Shown: positions 1-9,974, counted from the first letter of the stretch. The stretch is DNA of 37,571 bases from Janthinobacterium sp. (GCA_025356595.1 JANXSQ010000254.1:1-37571), one strand, 5' to 3'. Translations and numbers: made by a program. The notes: generated by a model not told the origin, from the sequence alone.

Positions 1-140
1 CCGTTCCGGGCTACGCCCTCCACGGATTCCCCTTCTTTATTTGGTACACTTATCCACAGCTGCTACTCAAAAACGCAGCGTCCCGCCCTGGGTCAAATTT
101 GGATCGGCGCGGTGGGTCAATATTGGATCGGCGCCAACAT
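1..140. mobile_element. Probable end of an IS21-type insertion sequence (remnant)
   Basis: No complete gene is present. The stretch carries two tandem copies of a 21-bp motif that begins GGGTCAA and ends GGATCGGCGC, an arrangement seen at the ends of IS21-family elements just outside istB. The first 60 bases may be the sequence just after an istB gene lying outside the window. The element name and exact boundary cannot be fixed from this sequence. Confidence 0.35.
90..134 (+). repeat. Tandem 21-bp direct repeats
   Basis: Copies at 90-110 and 114-134 match at 19 of 21 positions. They differ only at the two bases after GGGTCAA and are separated by 3 bases. They look like the multiple terminal repeats bound by an IstA-type transposase, though their function is inferred. 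Confidence 0.6.
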
Positions 141-185
141 ACTTAGCATTTCGAAGCGATGGCCGACCGCGACCTTGATTTCAAC

Positions 186-263
186 CGCGTTCCGGAACCT
201 GGCACGCTGACGCTATTGGACCTGGGGCGGTCTGGATCGTCCAAGCGCGCTACCCGCAGGTCC
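186..263 (+). pseudogene. Decayed PEP-CTERM sorting-signal fragment
   Basis: One plus-strand frame reads RVPEPGTLTLLDLGRSG followed by a basic stretch KRATRR. This follows the plan of a PEP-CTERM tail: a VPEP motif, a short hydrophobic helix, then arginines. The helix is interrupted by charged residues (D and R), and the frame runs on past the arginine cluster for about 57 codons instead of stopping. No PEP-CTERM gene body lies upstream. It is read as the degraded 3' end of an exported-protein gene, possibly cut by the upstream insertion element. A chance match is possible because the motif is short. Confidence 0.35.
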
Positions 264-528
264 TTTTTACAAGCCGTCCGACACGCTCATTCGGCGCCCA
301 AAACCTCCACCCGCGCCCGATTGCGCAAAAGCTTGGCTTGGCTTGGCGCGATGTGCGGTGCCGTGCCGTGCCGTGAATCATCGATGCAAGCGACGGCGTC
401 CGGGTATTCCGTTTACTTCACTATGCATTGAGCAATCTCAAAATTTCCAGTGGAACTAAATAGTTAAATGATAGTTATGCTGATCTTTCCTTTCCAGCCA
501 GCGTTGTCCCCTGAATCGAGATATCCGG
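264..528. other. Gene-free stretch upstream of the ATP-grasp cluster
   Basis: I see no recognisable gene here. The part from about 430 to 480 is AT-rich compared with its surroundings and is the likely promoter zone for the following cluster, but no convincing -35/-10 pair stands out. A GAG at about 517 is only a weak ribosome-binding site for the start at 529. Confidence 0.4.
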
Positions 529-1971
529 ATGCCAAGAGAAACCACCAGCACGCAAAATTTTTTCGATGAAATGTACCTCGATGCGACGCAAGTGCGGCCG
601 CATTATCATGAGTTCGGCACTTGGCTGGCGCGCCAGCCGGCGCATGTGATTGCGCAGAAACGGGCGGAAGCCGAGCTCATTTTCCGCCGGGTGGGCATCA
701 CTTTCTCCGTCCACGGCGACAATGCGGGGCAGGAACGGCTGATCCCGTTCGACATCATTCCGCGCGTCATCGATGGCGCCGAATGGAAGCAGCTGGAAGC
801 CGGGCTGGTGCAACGCGTCACCGCCCTGAATCTGTTTTTGCACGATATCTATCACGAGCAAAGTATCTTGAAAGCGGGCCTCATCCCTGCCGAACAGATC
901 CTCCAGAACCCGCAGTATCGGCCCGCCATGCAAGGCGTCAACGTCGCCTGCGGAACGTATGCGCACATCGCGGGGATCGATATCGTACGGGCCGGCAAGG
1001 GCGAATTCTTCGTCCTGGAGGACAATCTGCGCGTGCCATCGGGCGTCTCGTACATGCTGGAAAACCGCAAGATGATGATGCGTCTGTTTCCCGAACTGTT
1101 CGCGCGCCACGCGATAGCGCCGGTCGAACATTATCCCGACCTGCTGCTCGACACCCTGCGCTCGGTGGCCCCGCACGACGCCGGCAATCCGACCGTCGTG
1201 CTGTTGACGCCGGGAATGCACAACTCGGCCTACTTTGAACACGCTTTTTTGGCGCAACAAATGGGCGTGGCCCTGGTGCAAGGCCAGGATATGTTCGTCT
1301 CGGACAACACCGTCTTCATGCGCACCACCCGCGGGCCGAAGCGGGTCGACGTGATTTATCGCCGCATCGATGACGATTTCCTCGATCCACAAGCCTTCCG
1401 CGCCGATTCCACCCTGGGCGTGCCGGGACTGCTGAAGGTGGTGCGGGCCGGCCGCGTCGGCCTGGCCAACGCCATCGGCACCGGCGTGGCCGACGATAAA
1501 TCGATCTACCCCTTCGTCCCCGACATGATTCGATTCTATCTGGCGCAGGAACCCATCCTCAACAACGTCCCGACCTACCAGTGCAGAAAGAAAGAGGACC
1601 TCGCCTACACCCTGGCGCACCTGCCCGAACTGGTGGTCAAGGAAGTGCACGGCGCCGGCGGCTACGGCATGCTGGTCGGACCGGCCGCGAGCAAAGCCGA
1701 AATCGAGGCCTTCCGCCTGCGCATTCTGGCCAAGCCGCAAGGCTATGTCGCCCAACCGACCCTGGCCCTGTCGGCTTGCCCGACCTATGTCGAATCCGGC
1801 GTGGCGCCGCGCCACATCGACCTGCGCCCCTTCGTCCTGTCCGGAAAAAGCATTTCGATCGTGCCGGGGGGGCTGACCAGGGTGGCCTTGAAGGACGGCT
1901 CGCTGGTGGTCAATTCCTCGCAGGGCGGCGGCACCAAAGATACCTGGATACTGGAGGATTCAACATGTTGA
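529..1971 (+). CDS. Circularly permuted ATP-grasp protein (DUF404/DUF407 type)
   Basis: This 480-residue protein matches stand-alone circularly permuted ATP-grasp proteins. The N-terminus has the family opening FFDEMY at residues 11-16. Further on are VVKEVHGAGGYGMLVG near 369-384 (lysine and glycine-rich nucleotide-binding loop) and, near the C-terminus, PGGLTRVA followed by SSQGGGTKDTW. Family knowledge: ATP-grasp ligases activate a carboxylate with ATP and join it to an amine or thiol, and this branch has been predicted to be a peptide or amide ligase of unknown substrate. The stop overlaps the start of the alpha-E gene by 7 bases, so the two are probably translationally coupled. The start was chosen because homologues begin shortly before FFDEMY. 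A shorter paralogous domain is fused to alpha-E at 6345-8912. Confidence 0.9.
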   Translation: MPRETTSTQNFFDEMYLDATQVRPHYHEFGTWLARQPAHVIAQKRAEAELIFRRVGITFSVHGDNAGQERLIPFDIIPRVIDGAEWKQLEAGLVQRVTALNLFLHDIYHEQSILKAGLIPAEQILQNPQYRPAMQGVNVACGTYAHIAGIDIVRAGKGEFFVLEDNLRVPSGVSYMLENRKMMMRLFPELFARHAIAPVEHYPDLLLDTLRSVAPHDAGNPTVVLLTPGMHNSAYFEHAFLAQQMGVALVQGQDMFVSDNTVFMRTTRGPKRVDVIYRRIDDDFLDPQAFRADSTLGVPGLLKVVRAGRVGLANAIGTGVADDKSIYPFVPDMIRFYLAQEPILNNVPTYQCRKKEDLAYTLAHLPELVVKEVHGAGGYGMLVGPAASKAEIEAFRLRILAKPQGYVAQPTLALSACPTYVESGVAPRHIDLRPFVLSGKSISIVPGGLTRVALKDGSLVVNSSQGGGTKDTWILEDSTC

Positions 1972-2918
1972 GCAGCACCGCGGATCACTTGTTCTGGATG
2001 GCCCGCTACACCGAACGGGCCGAAAACACGGCCCGCATGCTCGATGTCCGCATCCAGAGCGCGCTCTTGCCGCAAAGCGCCCTGGCGGCGGAGCGGGGAT
2101 GGCGCGCCCTGCTGGGCATCTCCGAACTGGAGCACGCCTTCGATGAAAAGTACGCCTCGCCCAGCCAAAAGAATGTGATCGATTTCCTGGTGCGCGACCG
2201 CGACAATCCGTCCTCGATCGCCAGTTGCCTGACCGAGGCGCGCGAGAATGCCCGCGCCGTGCGCGGCACCTTGACGACGGAAGTGTGGGAAACCGAGAAT
2301 TCGACCTGGCTCGAACTGCAGCAGCATCTCCAGGGCGACTTGCTCGAACAAAACCCCGGACGGTTTTTCGAATGGGTCAAGCATCGCTCCCACCTGTCGC
2401 GCGGCGTGACGGTGGACACCATGCTGCAAGATGAGTCGCTCAACTTCATCTGCCTTGGCACTTTCCTTGAGCGCGCCGACAACACGGCGCGCATCCTCGA
2501 TGTGAAGTTCCTGGCCGCCGATACGATAGGCGCGGGAAGCCAGCCGGAGTTCTATTACATGGCGGCCCTGCTGCGCTCCGTCTCGGCGTTCGAGATATAC
2601 CGCAAGGTGTATCGCGACGCCATCACCCCGGCGCGCGTGGCCGAACTGCTGATGCTGCAGGCGAACATGCCGCGCTCCCTGCTCGCCTGCATGGCCGCCG
2701 TGGTGGCCAACCTGAACGATGTGCGCAACCACGTCTCGCACGACACCGAGCGCTTCGCCAGGAGCTTGCACGCCGAACTGCAGCTCGCCAACATCGACGC
2801 GCTGCTCGAACAAGGCCTGCATGCCTATCTGACGCACTTCCTGTCCTCGATCGACGTGCTGGGAAGCCGCATCAGCCGCGATTTCCTGGTGCCGGCGGCG
2901 AGCATGGACGCCGCCTGA
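1965..2918 (+). CDS. Alpha-E domain protein (DUF403)
   Basis: This 317-residue, largely alpha-helical protein opens with MLSSTADHLFWMARYTERAE, the characteristic start of the alpha-E family. A second, similar segment, LGTFLERADNTARILDVK, sits near residues 164-181, so the family's repeated helical pattern is visible. Biochemical function is unknown. The family nearly always accompanies circularly permuted ATP-grasp proteins and transglutaminase-like proteins, and is thought to assist the ligase or its product. A clear GGAG sits about 8 bases before the ATG, and the ATG overlaps the upstream stop. That fixes this start rather than a longer reading of the same frame from 1581. Confidence 0.9.
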   Translation: MLSSTADHLFWMARYTERAENTARMLDVRIQSALLPQSALAAERGWRALLGISELEHAFDEKYASPSQKNVIDFLVRDRDNPSSIASCLTEARENARAVRGTLTTEVWETENSTWLELQQHLQGDLLEQNPGRFFEWVKHRSHLSRGVTVDTMLQDESLNFICLGTFLERADNTARILDVKFLAADTIGAGSQPEFYYMAALLRSVSAFEIYRKVYRDAITPARVAELLMLQANMPRSLLACMAAVVANLNDVRNHVSHDTERFARSLHAELQLANIDALLEQGLHAYLTHFLSSIDVLGSRISRDFLVPAASMDAA

Positions 2919-2989
2919 CGCCCCACCGCCCCCGTGACCGGCAGGTCGCGGGGCGCGCCACACGCCACCTCATGAAAAGGCACCATCGC

Positions 2990-5900
2990 ATGGCCATCCG
3001 TATCGCGTTGCATCATAAAACCAGTTACCAATATGACCGCCAAGTCAGCTTGTCGGCGCACGAAGTGCGTTTGCGTCCCGCGCCCCATGCGCGCACCCCG
3101 ATTCTGGCGTATTCGCTCACGGTGCTGCCGCAGCAGCATTTCATCAACTGGCAGCAAGACCCTTACGGCAATTACGTCGGCCGCTTCGTGTTCCAGGAAA
3201 AGACCGACAGGCTGGAGTTTACGGTCGACCTGGTGGCCGACATGACGGTCATCAATCCCTTCGATTTCTTCGTCGAGAAATACGCCGAGCACTTCCCCTT
3301 CAGCTACCCGGCCCAGCTGAATGCCGAACTCGGCGCCTATTTGCAGGTGGAGCCGCCGGCTCCCTTGCTGCTCGAATGGATCGCGGCGGCCCGCCGCGCC
3401 CTGTTGGCGCAGCCACTGGCGACCAACGATTTCCTGGTGGCCATCAACCAACGCCTGCAAGGCGACATCGCCTACCTGCTCAGAATGGAGCCCGGCGTGC
3501 AGACGCCCGAGGAAACCCTGGAAAAACGTTCGGGCTCCTGTCGCGACAGCGCCTGGCTGTTGGCGCAAATCCTGCGCGGCATGGGTTTGGCGGCCCGCTT
3601 CGTGTCGGGCTATTTGATCCAGTTGCGCGCCGATCAGGCTTCGCTCGACGGCCCCAGCGGCGCGGCCGAAGACTTCACCGACCTGCACGCCTGGACCGAG
3701 GTGTATATCCCCGGCGCGGGCTGGATCGGCCTCGACCCCACCTCGGGCATGCTGGCCGGCGAAGGCCATATTCCGCTGGCCTGCACGGCCCTGCCCTCCT
3801 CGGCGGCGGCGGTGAGCGGCTTCACCGACAAGGCCGAAGTCACCTTCTTCCACGAAATGACGCTCACCCGCATTCACGAAGACCCGCGCGTCACCAAGCC
3901 CTACACGGAGGAGGAATGGGACAGGATCGACGCGCTCGGCCACCAGGTCGACCTGGACCTGAAGCAGCAGGATGTGCGCCTGACCCAGGGCGGCGAACCG
4001 ACCTTCGTCTCGCTCGACGACCACGACGGGGCGGAATGGAACACCGAGGCGCACGGCGAGAAAAAGCGCGCCCTGGCGGGACAGCTCCTGGGGCGGCTGA
4101 AAAATCATTTCGCGCCCGGCGGCATGCTCCATTACGGCCAGGGAAAATGGTATCCGGGCGAGCCCATGCCGCGCTGGGCCCTGAACATCTTTTGGCGCGT
4201 CGACGGGCAACCGATGTGGCTCGACGCGACCTTGTTTTCGGATGAAGAGGAGAGCGAAGCCTACGGCCACGAGCAGGCCGCCCGTTTTTCCGCCGAATTG
4301 ACGAGGGCGCTCGGCTTGCCGGCCAACAGCCAGATCGCCGCGTATGAGGACGTCATGCTGCACGCCCAGCACGAGCAAGGCATGCCCGCCAACCTGGACC
4401 CGCTGGTCGCCAACCTGGACGCGCCGGACCAGCGCCGCCGTCTGGCGCGCCTGCTGGACCGGGGGCTGGGCCAAGTGGTGGGCTACGTTTTGCCGCTCGC
4501 GGCGAAGGAGCATGACCCGGCCATCGCGCTGGGCACCGCCTGGCGCACCTCGGCCTGGCCGTTCAAGCGCGAGCATCTGTATCTGATCGAGGGCGACTCG
4601 CCGATGGGGCTGCGCCTGCCGCTGGAGGCGCTGCCGTGGGAGCTGCCCGAGGAAAAGGCGGCCGACTTCGATGTCGATCCCTTCGCGCCGCGCGCCGTGC
4701 TGGCCGGCGCCAGAAAGGAAAAGCGCGGCACGCTCAAATTGGCGGGCGACGCGGCGGCGCCGCGCAAAGTGATCCATACCGCGCTGTGCGTCCAGGTGCG
4801 GGACGGGCGCCTGCATGTTTTCATGCCGCCGCTCAAGCGCGTCGAGGATTACCTGGCGCTGGTCACGGCGGTGGAAGGCAGCGCCGCCAAACTGAAGCTG
4901 AAGCTGTGGATCGAAGGCTACCCGCCGCCGCGCGATCCGCGCATCAAGCTGCTCAGCGTCACGCCCGACCCCGGCGTGATCGAGGTCAACATCCATCCGG
5001 CGGCCAGTTGGGACGAGCTGGTGTACAACATGAGCACCCTGTACCAGGAGGCGCGCGCCACCCGCCTGGGGACGGAAAAATTCATGCTCGACGGCCGCCA
5101 CACGGGCACCGGCGGCGGCAACCACGCCACGCTGGGCGGCGCCAGCGCGGAGGACAGCCCGATGCTGCGGCGCCCCGATCTGCTGAAGAGCCTGATCACC
5201 TACTGGCAGAACCATCCGGCCCTGTCCTATCTGTTCTCGGGCACCTTCATCGGCCCGACCAGCCAGGCGCCGCGGGTGGACGAGGCGCGCGACGACAATC
5301 TGTATGAACTGGCGATCGCCTTCCAGCAGATGGATCGGGTCTTGCCCACCCTGCAGCCGGGCGACAAGCCCTGGATGGTCGACCGCCTGCTGCGCAACCT
5401 GTTGGTGGACTTGACGGGAAACACGCACCGCTCGGAATTCTCCATCGACAAACTGTATTCCCCCGACGGCCCCACCGGCCGGCTGGGCCTGGTCGAATTC
5501 CGCGCCTTCGAAATGCCGCCGCACGAGCGCATGAGTTTGTTGCAAATGCTCTTGCTGCGCGCCCTGGTGGCGCGTTTCTGGCGCCAGCCCTACCAGGCCC
5601 AACTGGTGCACTGGGGCACCGCCCTGCACGACCGCTGGATGCTGCCGCATTTCGTCGCCCAGGATATCCGCGACGTCGCCAGGGATTTGCGCGCCGCCGG
5701 TTATGCCTTCGAGGACAAGTGGTTCGACCCTTTCATCGAATTCCGCTTCCCCCGTTTCGGCACCGTCGTCTACGAAGGCGTGGAGATGGAGTTGCGCCAG
5801 GCGATAGAGCCGTGGAACGTGCTGGGCGATGAAGTGCGCGCGGGCGGCACGGCGCGCTATGTCGATTCCTCGGTGGAGCGCCTGCAATTGCTGGTGCGCG

Positions 5901-6292
5901 GGCTCAGCGACGGGCGCCACCTGGTCGCCTGCAACGGCCGGGCGCTGCCCCTGCATCCGACCGGCGTGCCCGGCGAATACGTGGCCGGTGTGCGCTTTCG
6001 CGCCTGGTGTCCCTGGTCGGCCCTGCATCCGACCATCAAGGTGCAGGCCCCCCTGACCTTCGACCTGGTCGACACCTGGAGCGGACGGGCCATCGGTGGT
6101 TGCACCTATCATGTGGCGCACCCGGGCGGGCGCAGCGAAACGGGCGCGCCGGTGAACGCGAATGCGGCGGAGGCGCGCCGCCTGGCGCGCTTCTGGCCGC
6201 ACGGGCATACGCCGGGCCCCATGCGCGTGGACAAGGAGGCGCTCAATCCGCGTTTTCCGATGACGCTCGACTTGCGCTGGCAGCCGTTTTGA
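2990..6292 (+). CDS. Transglutaminase-like/DUF2126 two-part protein
   Basis: This 1100-residue protein has an N-terminal bacterial transglutaminase-like part and a long C-terminal DUF2126 part. The N-terminal part runs from [16 protein letters not shown], the usual beta-strand entry. It carries a cysteine-protease-like triad at Cys184 (GSCRDSAW), His233 (DLHAW) and Asp249 (GLDP). The C-terminal part begins near residue 300, has the conserved [11 protein letters not shown] segment, and is annotated in Pfam as a putative amidoligase. Hydrolase and ligase modules are thus joined in one chain. The start at 2990 is preferred over 2972 because homologues begin here and an AAAGG lies about 10 bases upstream. 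It follows the ATP-grasp and alpha-E genes on the same strand. Substrate unknown; no signal peptide is visible. Confidence 0.88.
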   Translation: MAIRIALHHKTSYQYDRQVSLSAHEVRLRPAPHARTPILAYSLTVLPQQHFINWQQDPYGNYVGRFVFQEKTDRLEFTVDLVADMTVINPFDFFVEKYAEHFPFSYPAQLNAELGAYLQVEPPAPLLLEWIAAARRALLAQPLATNDFLVAINQRLQGDIAYLLRMEPGVQTPEETLEKRSGSCRDSAWLLAQILRGMGLAARFVSGYLIQLRADQASLDGPSGAAEDFTDLHAWTEVYIPGAGWIGLDPTSGMLAGEGHIPLACTALPSSAAAVSGFTDKAEVTFFHEMTLTRIHEDPRVTKPYTEEEWDRIDALGHQVDLDLKQQDVRLTQGGEPTFVSLDDHDGAEWNTEAHGEKKRALAGQLLGRLKNHFAPGGMLHYGQGKWYPGEPMPRWALNIFWRVDGQPMWLDATLFSDEEESEAYGHEQAARFSAELTRALGLPANSQIAAYEDVMLHAQHEQGMPANLDPLVANLDAPDQRRRLARLLDRGLGQVVGYVLPLAAKEHDPAIALGTAWRTSAWPFKREHLYLIEGDSPMGLRLPLEALPWELPEEKAADFDVDPFAPRAVLAGARKEKRGTLKLAGDAAAPRKVIHTALCVQVRDGRLHVFMPPLKRVEDYLALVTAVEGSAAKLKLKLWIEGYPPPRDPRIKLLSVTPDPGVIEVNIHPAASWDELVYNMSTLYQEARATRLGTEKFMLDGRHTGTGGGNHATLGGASAEDSPMLRRPDLLKSLITYWQNHPALSYLFSGTFIGPTSQAPRVDEARDDNLYELAIAFQQMDRVLPTLQPGDKPWMVDRLLRNLLVDLTGNTHRSEFSIDKLYSPDGPTGRLGLVEFRAFEMPPHERMSLLQMLLLRALVARFWRQPYQAQLVHWGTALHDRWMLPHFVAQDIRDVARDLRAAGYAFEDKWFDPFIEFRFPRFGTVVYEGVEMELRQAIEPWNVLGDEVRAGGTARYVDSSVERLQLLVRGLSDGRHLVACNGRALPLHPTGVPGEYVAGVRFRAWCPWSALHPTIKVQAPLTFDLVDTWSGRAIGGCTYHVAHPGGRSETGAPVNANAAEARRLARFWPHGHTPGPMRVDKEALNPRFPMTLDLRWQPF

Positions 6293-6344
6293 TCGGACCT
6301 TGGCGGTCCACCGTCCACAAAAGAAAAGAAGAGTCCACGAGCCA

Positions 6345-8912
6345 ATGCCAAGTCAACTACTCGCCAACTATCTGGCCGCGCCGGATGGTTTCAATGAAAT
6401 GCTGGACGCGTCGAACCTGCCGCGGGCGCACTGGCGCGCCATGCTCGCCAGCCTGGAGGGGGAAGCGCCCGACGCGATGCGCCAGCGCTACGAAATGGTG
6501 CAGCGCCAGGTGCGCGAAAACGGCGTCACCTACAATGTCTCCGCCGACGCCGAGGGCACGCAACGTCCGTGGGCCTTGAATGTGCTGCCGCTGATCCTGC
6601 CGCACGAGGAGTGGAGCGGCATCGAGGCGGCGGTGATCCAGCGCGCCACGCTGCTGAACCGCATCCTGACCGACGTGTATGGCGAACAGAAAATCCTCGG
6701 GCAGGGGCTGTTGCCGCCCGCATTGATCCACGGCCATGCCGGTTTCCTGCGCCCGTCCCATGGCATGGCGCACCGCGACGGCATCGCCCTGCATTTTTTG
6801 GCGCTCGACCTGGCGCGCGCGGCCGATGGGCGCTGGTGGGTGGTGGCCGACCGGACGCAGGCGCCGTCGGGCGCCGGCTATGCGCTGGAAAACCGCGCCA
6901 TCATCGCGCCCACCTTCCCGGACCTGCTGCGCGAGCTGAAGGTCCGCCCGCTGGCGGGGTTTTTCCGCACCATGCGCGACGCTCTGGTCCAATGGGGACG
7001 CGCCTGCGCCGCCCACGGCGACGGCGGCGTGCCGCTGCGCGACAGCGAGCAGCCGCTGATCGTGCTGCTCACGCCAGGGCCGCGCAACGAAACCTATTAC
7101 GAACAGGCGTATCTGGCGCGTTACCTGGGCTTGCCGCTGGTCGAGGGCGGCGACCTCACGGTGCGCAAGGGCATGGTCTGGCTGAAGACCCTGTCCGGCC
7201 TGCAGAGGGTGCATGTGATACTGCGCCGCGTCGAGGATGACTTTTGCGATCCACTCGAGTTGCACGCATCGACGCTGGGCGTGGCGGGACTGACGCAGGC
7301 GGCCAGGCGCGGCAATGTGCTGATCGCCAACAGCCTGGGCGCCAGCCTGTTGGAGTCGGGCGCCCTGCTGGGCTTCCTGCCGGCGCTGTGCGAACGCCTG
7401 CTCGGGGAACCGTTGAGGATGCCTTCGGTCGCCACCTGGTGGTGCGGCGAACCGGCCGCGCTGGAGGAGGTGATCGACAAGCTGGACCAGTTGGTGATCA
7501 AGCCCAGCTTTTCGCAACTGCGGCAAATCTCCGTCTTTGGACAGGACCTGAAGGGCGCGCCGCGCGCCGCCTTCATCGACAAGCTGCGCGCCGACCCGAA
7601 CAACTACGTGGCCCAGGAACTGGTGCGCCTTTCGCAGGCGCCGGTATGGAAGGCGGGCCCGCCCGGCGGTTTGCACGCGCGAGCCGTCGGCCTGCGGGTG
7701 TTCGCCTGCGCCGGGCCGCATGGCTATGTGGTGATGCCGGGCGGGCTGACGCGGGTCGCGACGGGGCCCGATGCGCGCGTGCTGACGATGCAGATGGGCG
7801 GCGGCAGCAAGGATACCTGGGTACAGGCCAGCGCGCAGGTCGAGCCGCACCGAGTCTCGCAACACAGCACCCGCAGCGCCGACCTGGTGCGCGACGACAG
7901 CAATTTGTCGAGCCGCGTGGCGGAAAACCTGCTGTGGTTTGGCCGCAACGTCGAACGCTGCGACAACATCGCCCGGCTCCTGCGGGTGGCCTTGAATTTC
8001 CTGTTCGATGTCCGCTTCGCGCAGCGCAGCGCCGAATGGCCGGCCGTCGAGGCATTGTGCGTCTGGTTCCATTTGATCGACAGCAAAAAACCGCGCAAAG
8101 CGCCACTCCCGACCCAGTCGCAGAGCCAAGGCGGGGCCGGCGCGCCCGCGGCCCTCCGCGGCGACGCGCAAATCGAGGCGGCCTTGTTGTTGGCGGTGGT
8201 GTCGCCCGACGTCGCCGGATTGGCGCGACAAAAACAACAGATGTATCGCGTCGCCTGTCAACTGTATGAACGCTTCTCGGTCGACAACTGGCGCGCGCTG
8301 ACCCGCATGGTGGAACGGGTGGCGGACCCCGGACAACTGCCGTCCCAGTCGGAGGCGATGGTGATCCTCGACGACGCGGCCGCGTCCTTGATGACGATGG
8401 CCGGCTTCGCCCTGGACGGCATGACCCGCGATATCGGCTGGCGCTTCCTGTCGCTGGGCCGGCGCCTGGAGCGGCTGCAATTCCAGTGCGTGGTCCTGCG
8501 GCACGCGCTGGACATGGATGCCGACGGCAATCTGGACTGGCTGCTGGAGCTCTCCGACAGCATCGTTACCTATCGGGCGCGCTACCGCGCCCAGCCCGAA
8601 TGGTTGCCGGTGCTCGACCTGCTGCTGCTCGACGAAAGCAATCCGCGCTCCATCCTGTTTCAGCTTGACGGCATCCTCGGCGCCCTGCGGAAAATAGCGC
8701 TGACCTACGGCGCCTGCGGCGAGGAGCTGCTGGCGCCGCTCAAAGATGAATTGCTGGCGCTGGCGCCGGAGGCCGACTTGTATGGCGGCAATGCGCGCCT
8801 GATCGCCTTGCTGCGCCGCATCAGAGTCGCCAGCGAGGCGCTGTCGGAGCGGATCAGCGTGCAGTTTTTCAGTCATTCCGACCATCACAAGGATAGGACC
8901 CAGACACCATGA
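6345..8912 (+). CDS. Fused circularly permuted ATP-grasp/alpha-E protein
   Basis: This 855-residue protein combines in one chain the two families encoded separately at 529 and 1965. Residues 1 to about 500 are the ATP-grasp half. It has FNEMLDASNLPRAHW near the N-terminus, VIKPSFSQL in the nucleotide-binding region, and PGGLTRVA followed by GGGSKDTW near 465-490. From about residue 522 (SSRVAENLLWFGRNVERCDN) to the end is the alpha-E half. In the lysine loop the HGAGGYGM of the upstream paralogue is replaced by a serine-containing SFSQL, so substrate or activity may differ. The ATG at 6345 was chosen over the in-frame 6300 start because MPSQLLANYLA matches the family opening and a purine-rich AAGAAGAG lies upstream. 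The 3' end overlaps the next gene by 4 bases (ATGA). Confidence 0.88.
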   Translation: MPSQLLANYLAAPDGFNEMLDASNLPRAHWRAMLASLEGEAPDAMRQRYEMVQRQVRENGVTYNVSADAEGTQRPWALNVLPLILPHEEWSGIEAAVIQRATLLNRILTDVYGEQKILGQGLLPPALIHGHAGFLRPSHGMAHRDGIALHFLALDLARAADGRWWVVADRTQAPSGAGYALENRAIIAPTFPDLLRELKVRPLAGFFRTMRDALVQWGRACAAHGDGGVPLRDSEQPLIVLLTPGPRNETYYEQAYLARYLGLPLVEGGDLTVRKGMVWLKTLSGLQRVHVILRRVEDDFCDPLELHASTLGVAGLTQAARRGNVLIANSLGASLLESGALLGFLPALCERLLGEPLRMPSVATWWCGEPAALEEVIDKLDQLVIKPSFSQLRQISVFGQDLKGAPRAAFIDKLRADPNNYVAQELVRLSQAPVWKAGPPGGLHARAVGLRVFACAGPHGYVVMPGGLTRVATGPDARVLTMQMGGGSKDTWVQASAQVEPHRVSQHSTRSADLVRDDSNLSSRVAENLLWFGRNVERCDNIARLLRVALNFLFDVRFAQRSAEWPAVEALCVWFHLIDSKKPRKAPLPTQSQSQGGAGAPAALRGDAQIEAALLLAVVSPDVAGLARQKQQMYRVACQLYERFSVDNWRALTRMVERVADPGQLPSQSEAMVILDDAAASLMTMAGFALDGMTRDIGWRFLSLGRRLERLQFQCVVLRHALDMDADGNLDWLLELSDSIVTYRARYRAQPEWLPVLDLLLLDESNPRSILFQLDGILGALRKIALTYGACGEELLAPLKDELLALAPEADLYGGNARLIALLRRIRVASEALSERISVQFFSHSDHHKDRTQTP

Positions 8913-9844
8913 GCGACTTGTCGACGAACCTGGCCGCGTGCGGGCGTTACCGTATCGACCACGAAACCCATTACACCTACCAAAGCATGGTCACGCTGTC
9001 GCAGCAATACCTGCACATGACGCCGCGCTGCTTTTCCTATCAGTACGTCGAGTCGCACCGGATCTGCTTCGACCCGGCCGGGGAGGATGGCGCCGAGGGC
9101 ACCGATTACTTCGGCAACAGCACCCGCCACGTCGCGCTGACCGTGCCGCACAAGACGCTGCTGGCGCGCGCCGAATCGAGCGTCGCGCTGAGCGCCCGGC
9201 ACACGCTGGCGCAGATCAAGGGCACGCCGCCGTGGGAAGAGCTGCGCGAAACGATGCGGCATGACAAAAGCGCCGCCACGCTGGAGGCCTGCCGCTATTT
9301 GTACGCCTCGCCCCATGTCCGTTGCAGCGCCGAGCTGGCGGACTACGCGCGCATCAGCTACACCAAGGCCCGCCCGCAGCTCGACGCCGCGCTCGAGTTG
9401 ACGCAGCGCATCTTCGAGGATTTCGAATTCGACGACAAGGCCACCGATATATCCACCCCGCTGGAGCAGGTGCTCAAAGGCCGGCGCGGGGTCTGCCAGG
9501 ATTTTGCCCAACTGATGATAGGCTGCCTGCGCAGTCTCGGCCTGCCGGCGCGCTACACCAGCGGCTACATCCTGACGCACCCGCCGGCCGGACAGTCGCG
9601 CCTGGTCGGCGCCGATGCCTCCCACGCCTGGGTGTCGGTGTATTGCCCGGAGCTTGGCTGGATCGATTTCGACCCCACCAACCGCTGCCTGGTGCAGTGC
9701 GAGCACATCACGCTCGGTTGGGGGCGGGATTTCAGCGACGTCACCCCGATGCGCGGCATCGTCCTCGGCGGCGGCAAGCACAAACTCGATGTGCGCGTCA
9801 CGGTCACGCCGCTGGCCTTGCCGGCCGAAGGGGCGGCGGCATGA
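8909..9844 (+). CDS. Transglutaminase-like cysteine protease family protein
   Basis: This 311-residue protein shows the bacterial transglutaminase N-terminal beta region (YRIDHETHYTYQSMV, residues 14-28) followed by the catalytic core. The triad is visible as Cys196 (GVCQDFAQL), His239 (DASHAWVSVY) and Asp255 (WIDFDPTN). Members of this family act as peptidases, or form or break isopeptide bonds. Next to ATP-grasp ligases they are thought to trim or cleave the product. Its ATG overlaps the stop of the fused ATP-grasp/alpha-E gene, so translation is probably coupled. It lacks the long DUF2126 extension of the paralogue at 2990. No export signal is evident. Confidence 0.88.
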   Translation: MSDLSTNLAACGRYRIDHETHYTYQSMVTLSQQYLHMTPRCFSYQYVESHRICFDPAGEDGAEGTDYFGNSTRHVALTVPHKTLLARAESSVALSARHTLAQIKGTPPWEELRETMRHDKSAATLEACRYLYASPHVRCSAELADYARISYTKARPQLDAALELTQRIFEDFEFDDKATDISTPLEQVLKGRRGVCQDFAQLMIGCLRSLGLPARYTSGYILTHPPAGQSRLVGADASHAWVSVYCPELGWIDFDPTNRCLVQCEHITLGWGRDFSDVTPMRGIVLGGGKHKLDVRVTVTPLALPAEGAAA

Positions 9845-9974
9845 CGCTTGCCTGATACGGACGAGCATATTTTTACCCGACAAGGCCAATTTCCCACACC
9901 CGAAGCGACGCGTCGCCGGACGACGACGCGCCCGGGGCCGCCACCGCGGCAATCCCACAGACAGGAAAACCACC

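Noticed and set aside
159-431. 90-residue plus-strand frame as a real gene
   Set aside because: No ribosome-binding site and no conserved core. Only the short PEP-CTERM-like part is meaningful, so it is listed as a remnant.
2825-6208. Very long minus-strand open frame opposite the transglutaminase/DUF2126 gene
   Set aside because: It is the antisense shadow of a well-conserved plus-strand gene in GC-rich DNA. Its translation is rich in Arg, Gly, His and Gln without any recognisable domain.
6357-8888. Long minus-strand open frame opposite the fused ATP-grasp/alpha-E gene
   Set aside because: Antisense shadow. The plus strand has clear family motifs, and the minus frame has none and no ribosome-binding site.
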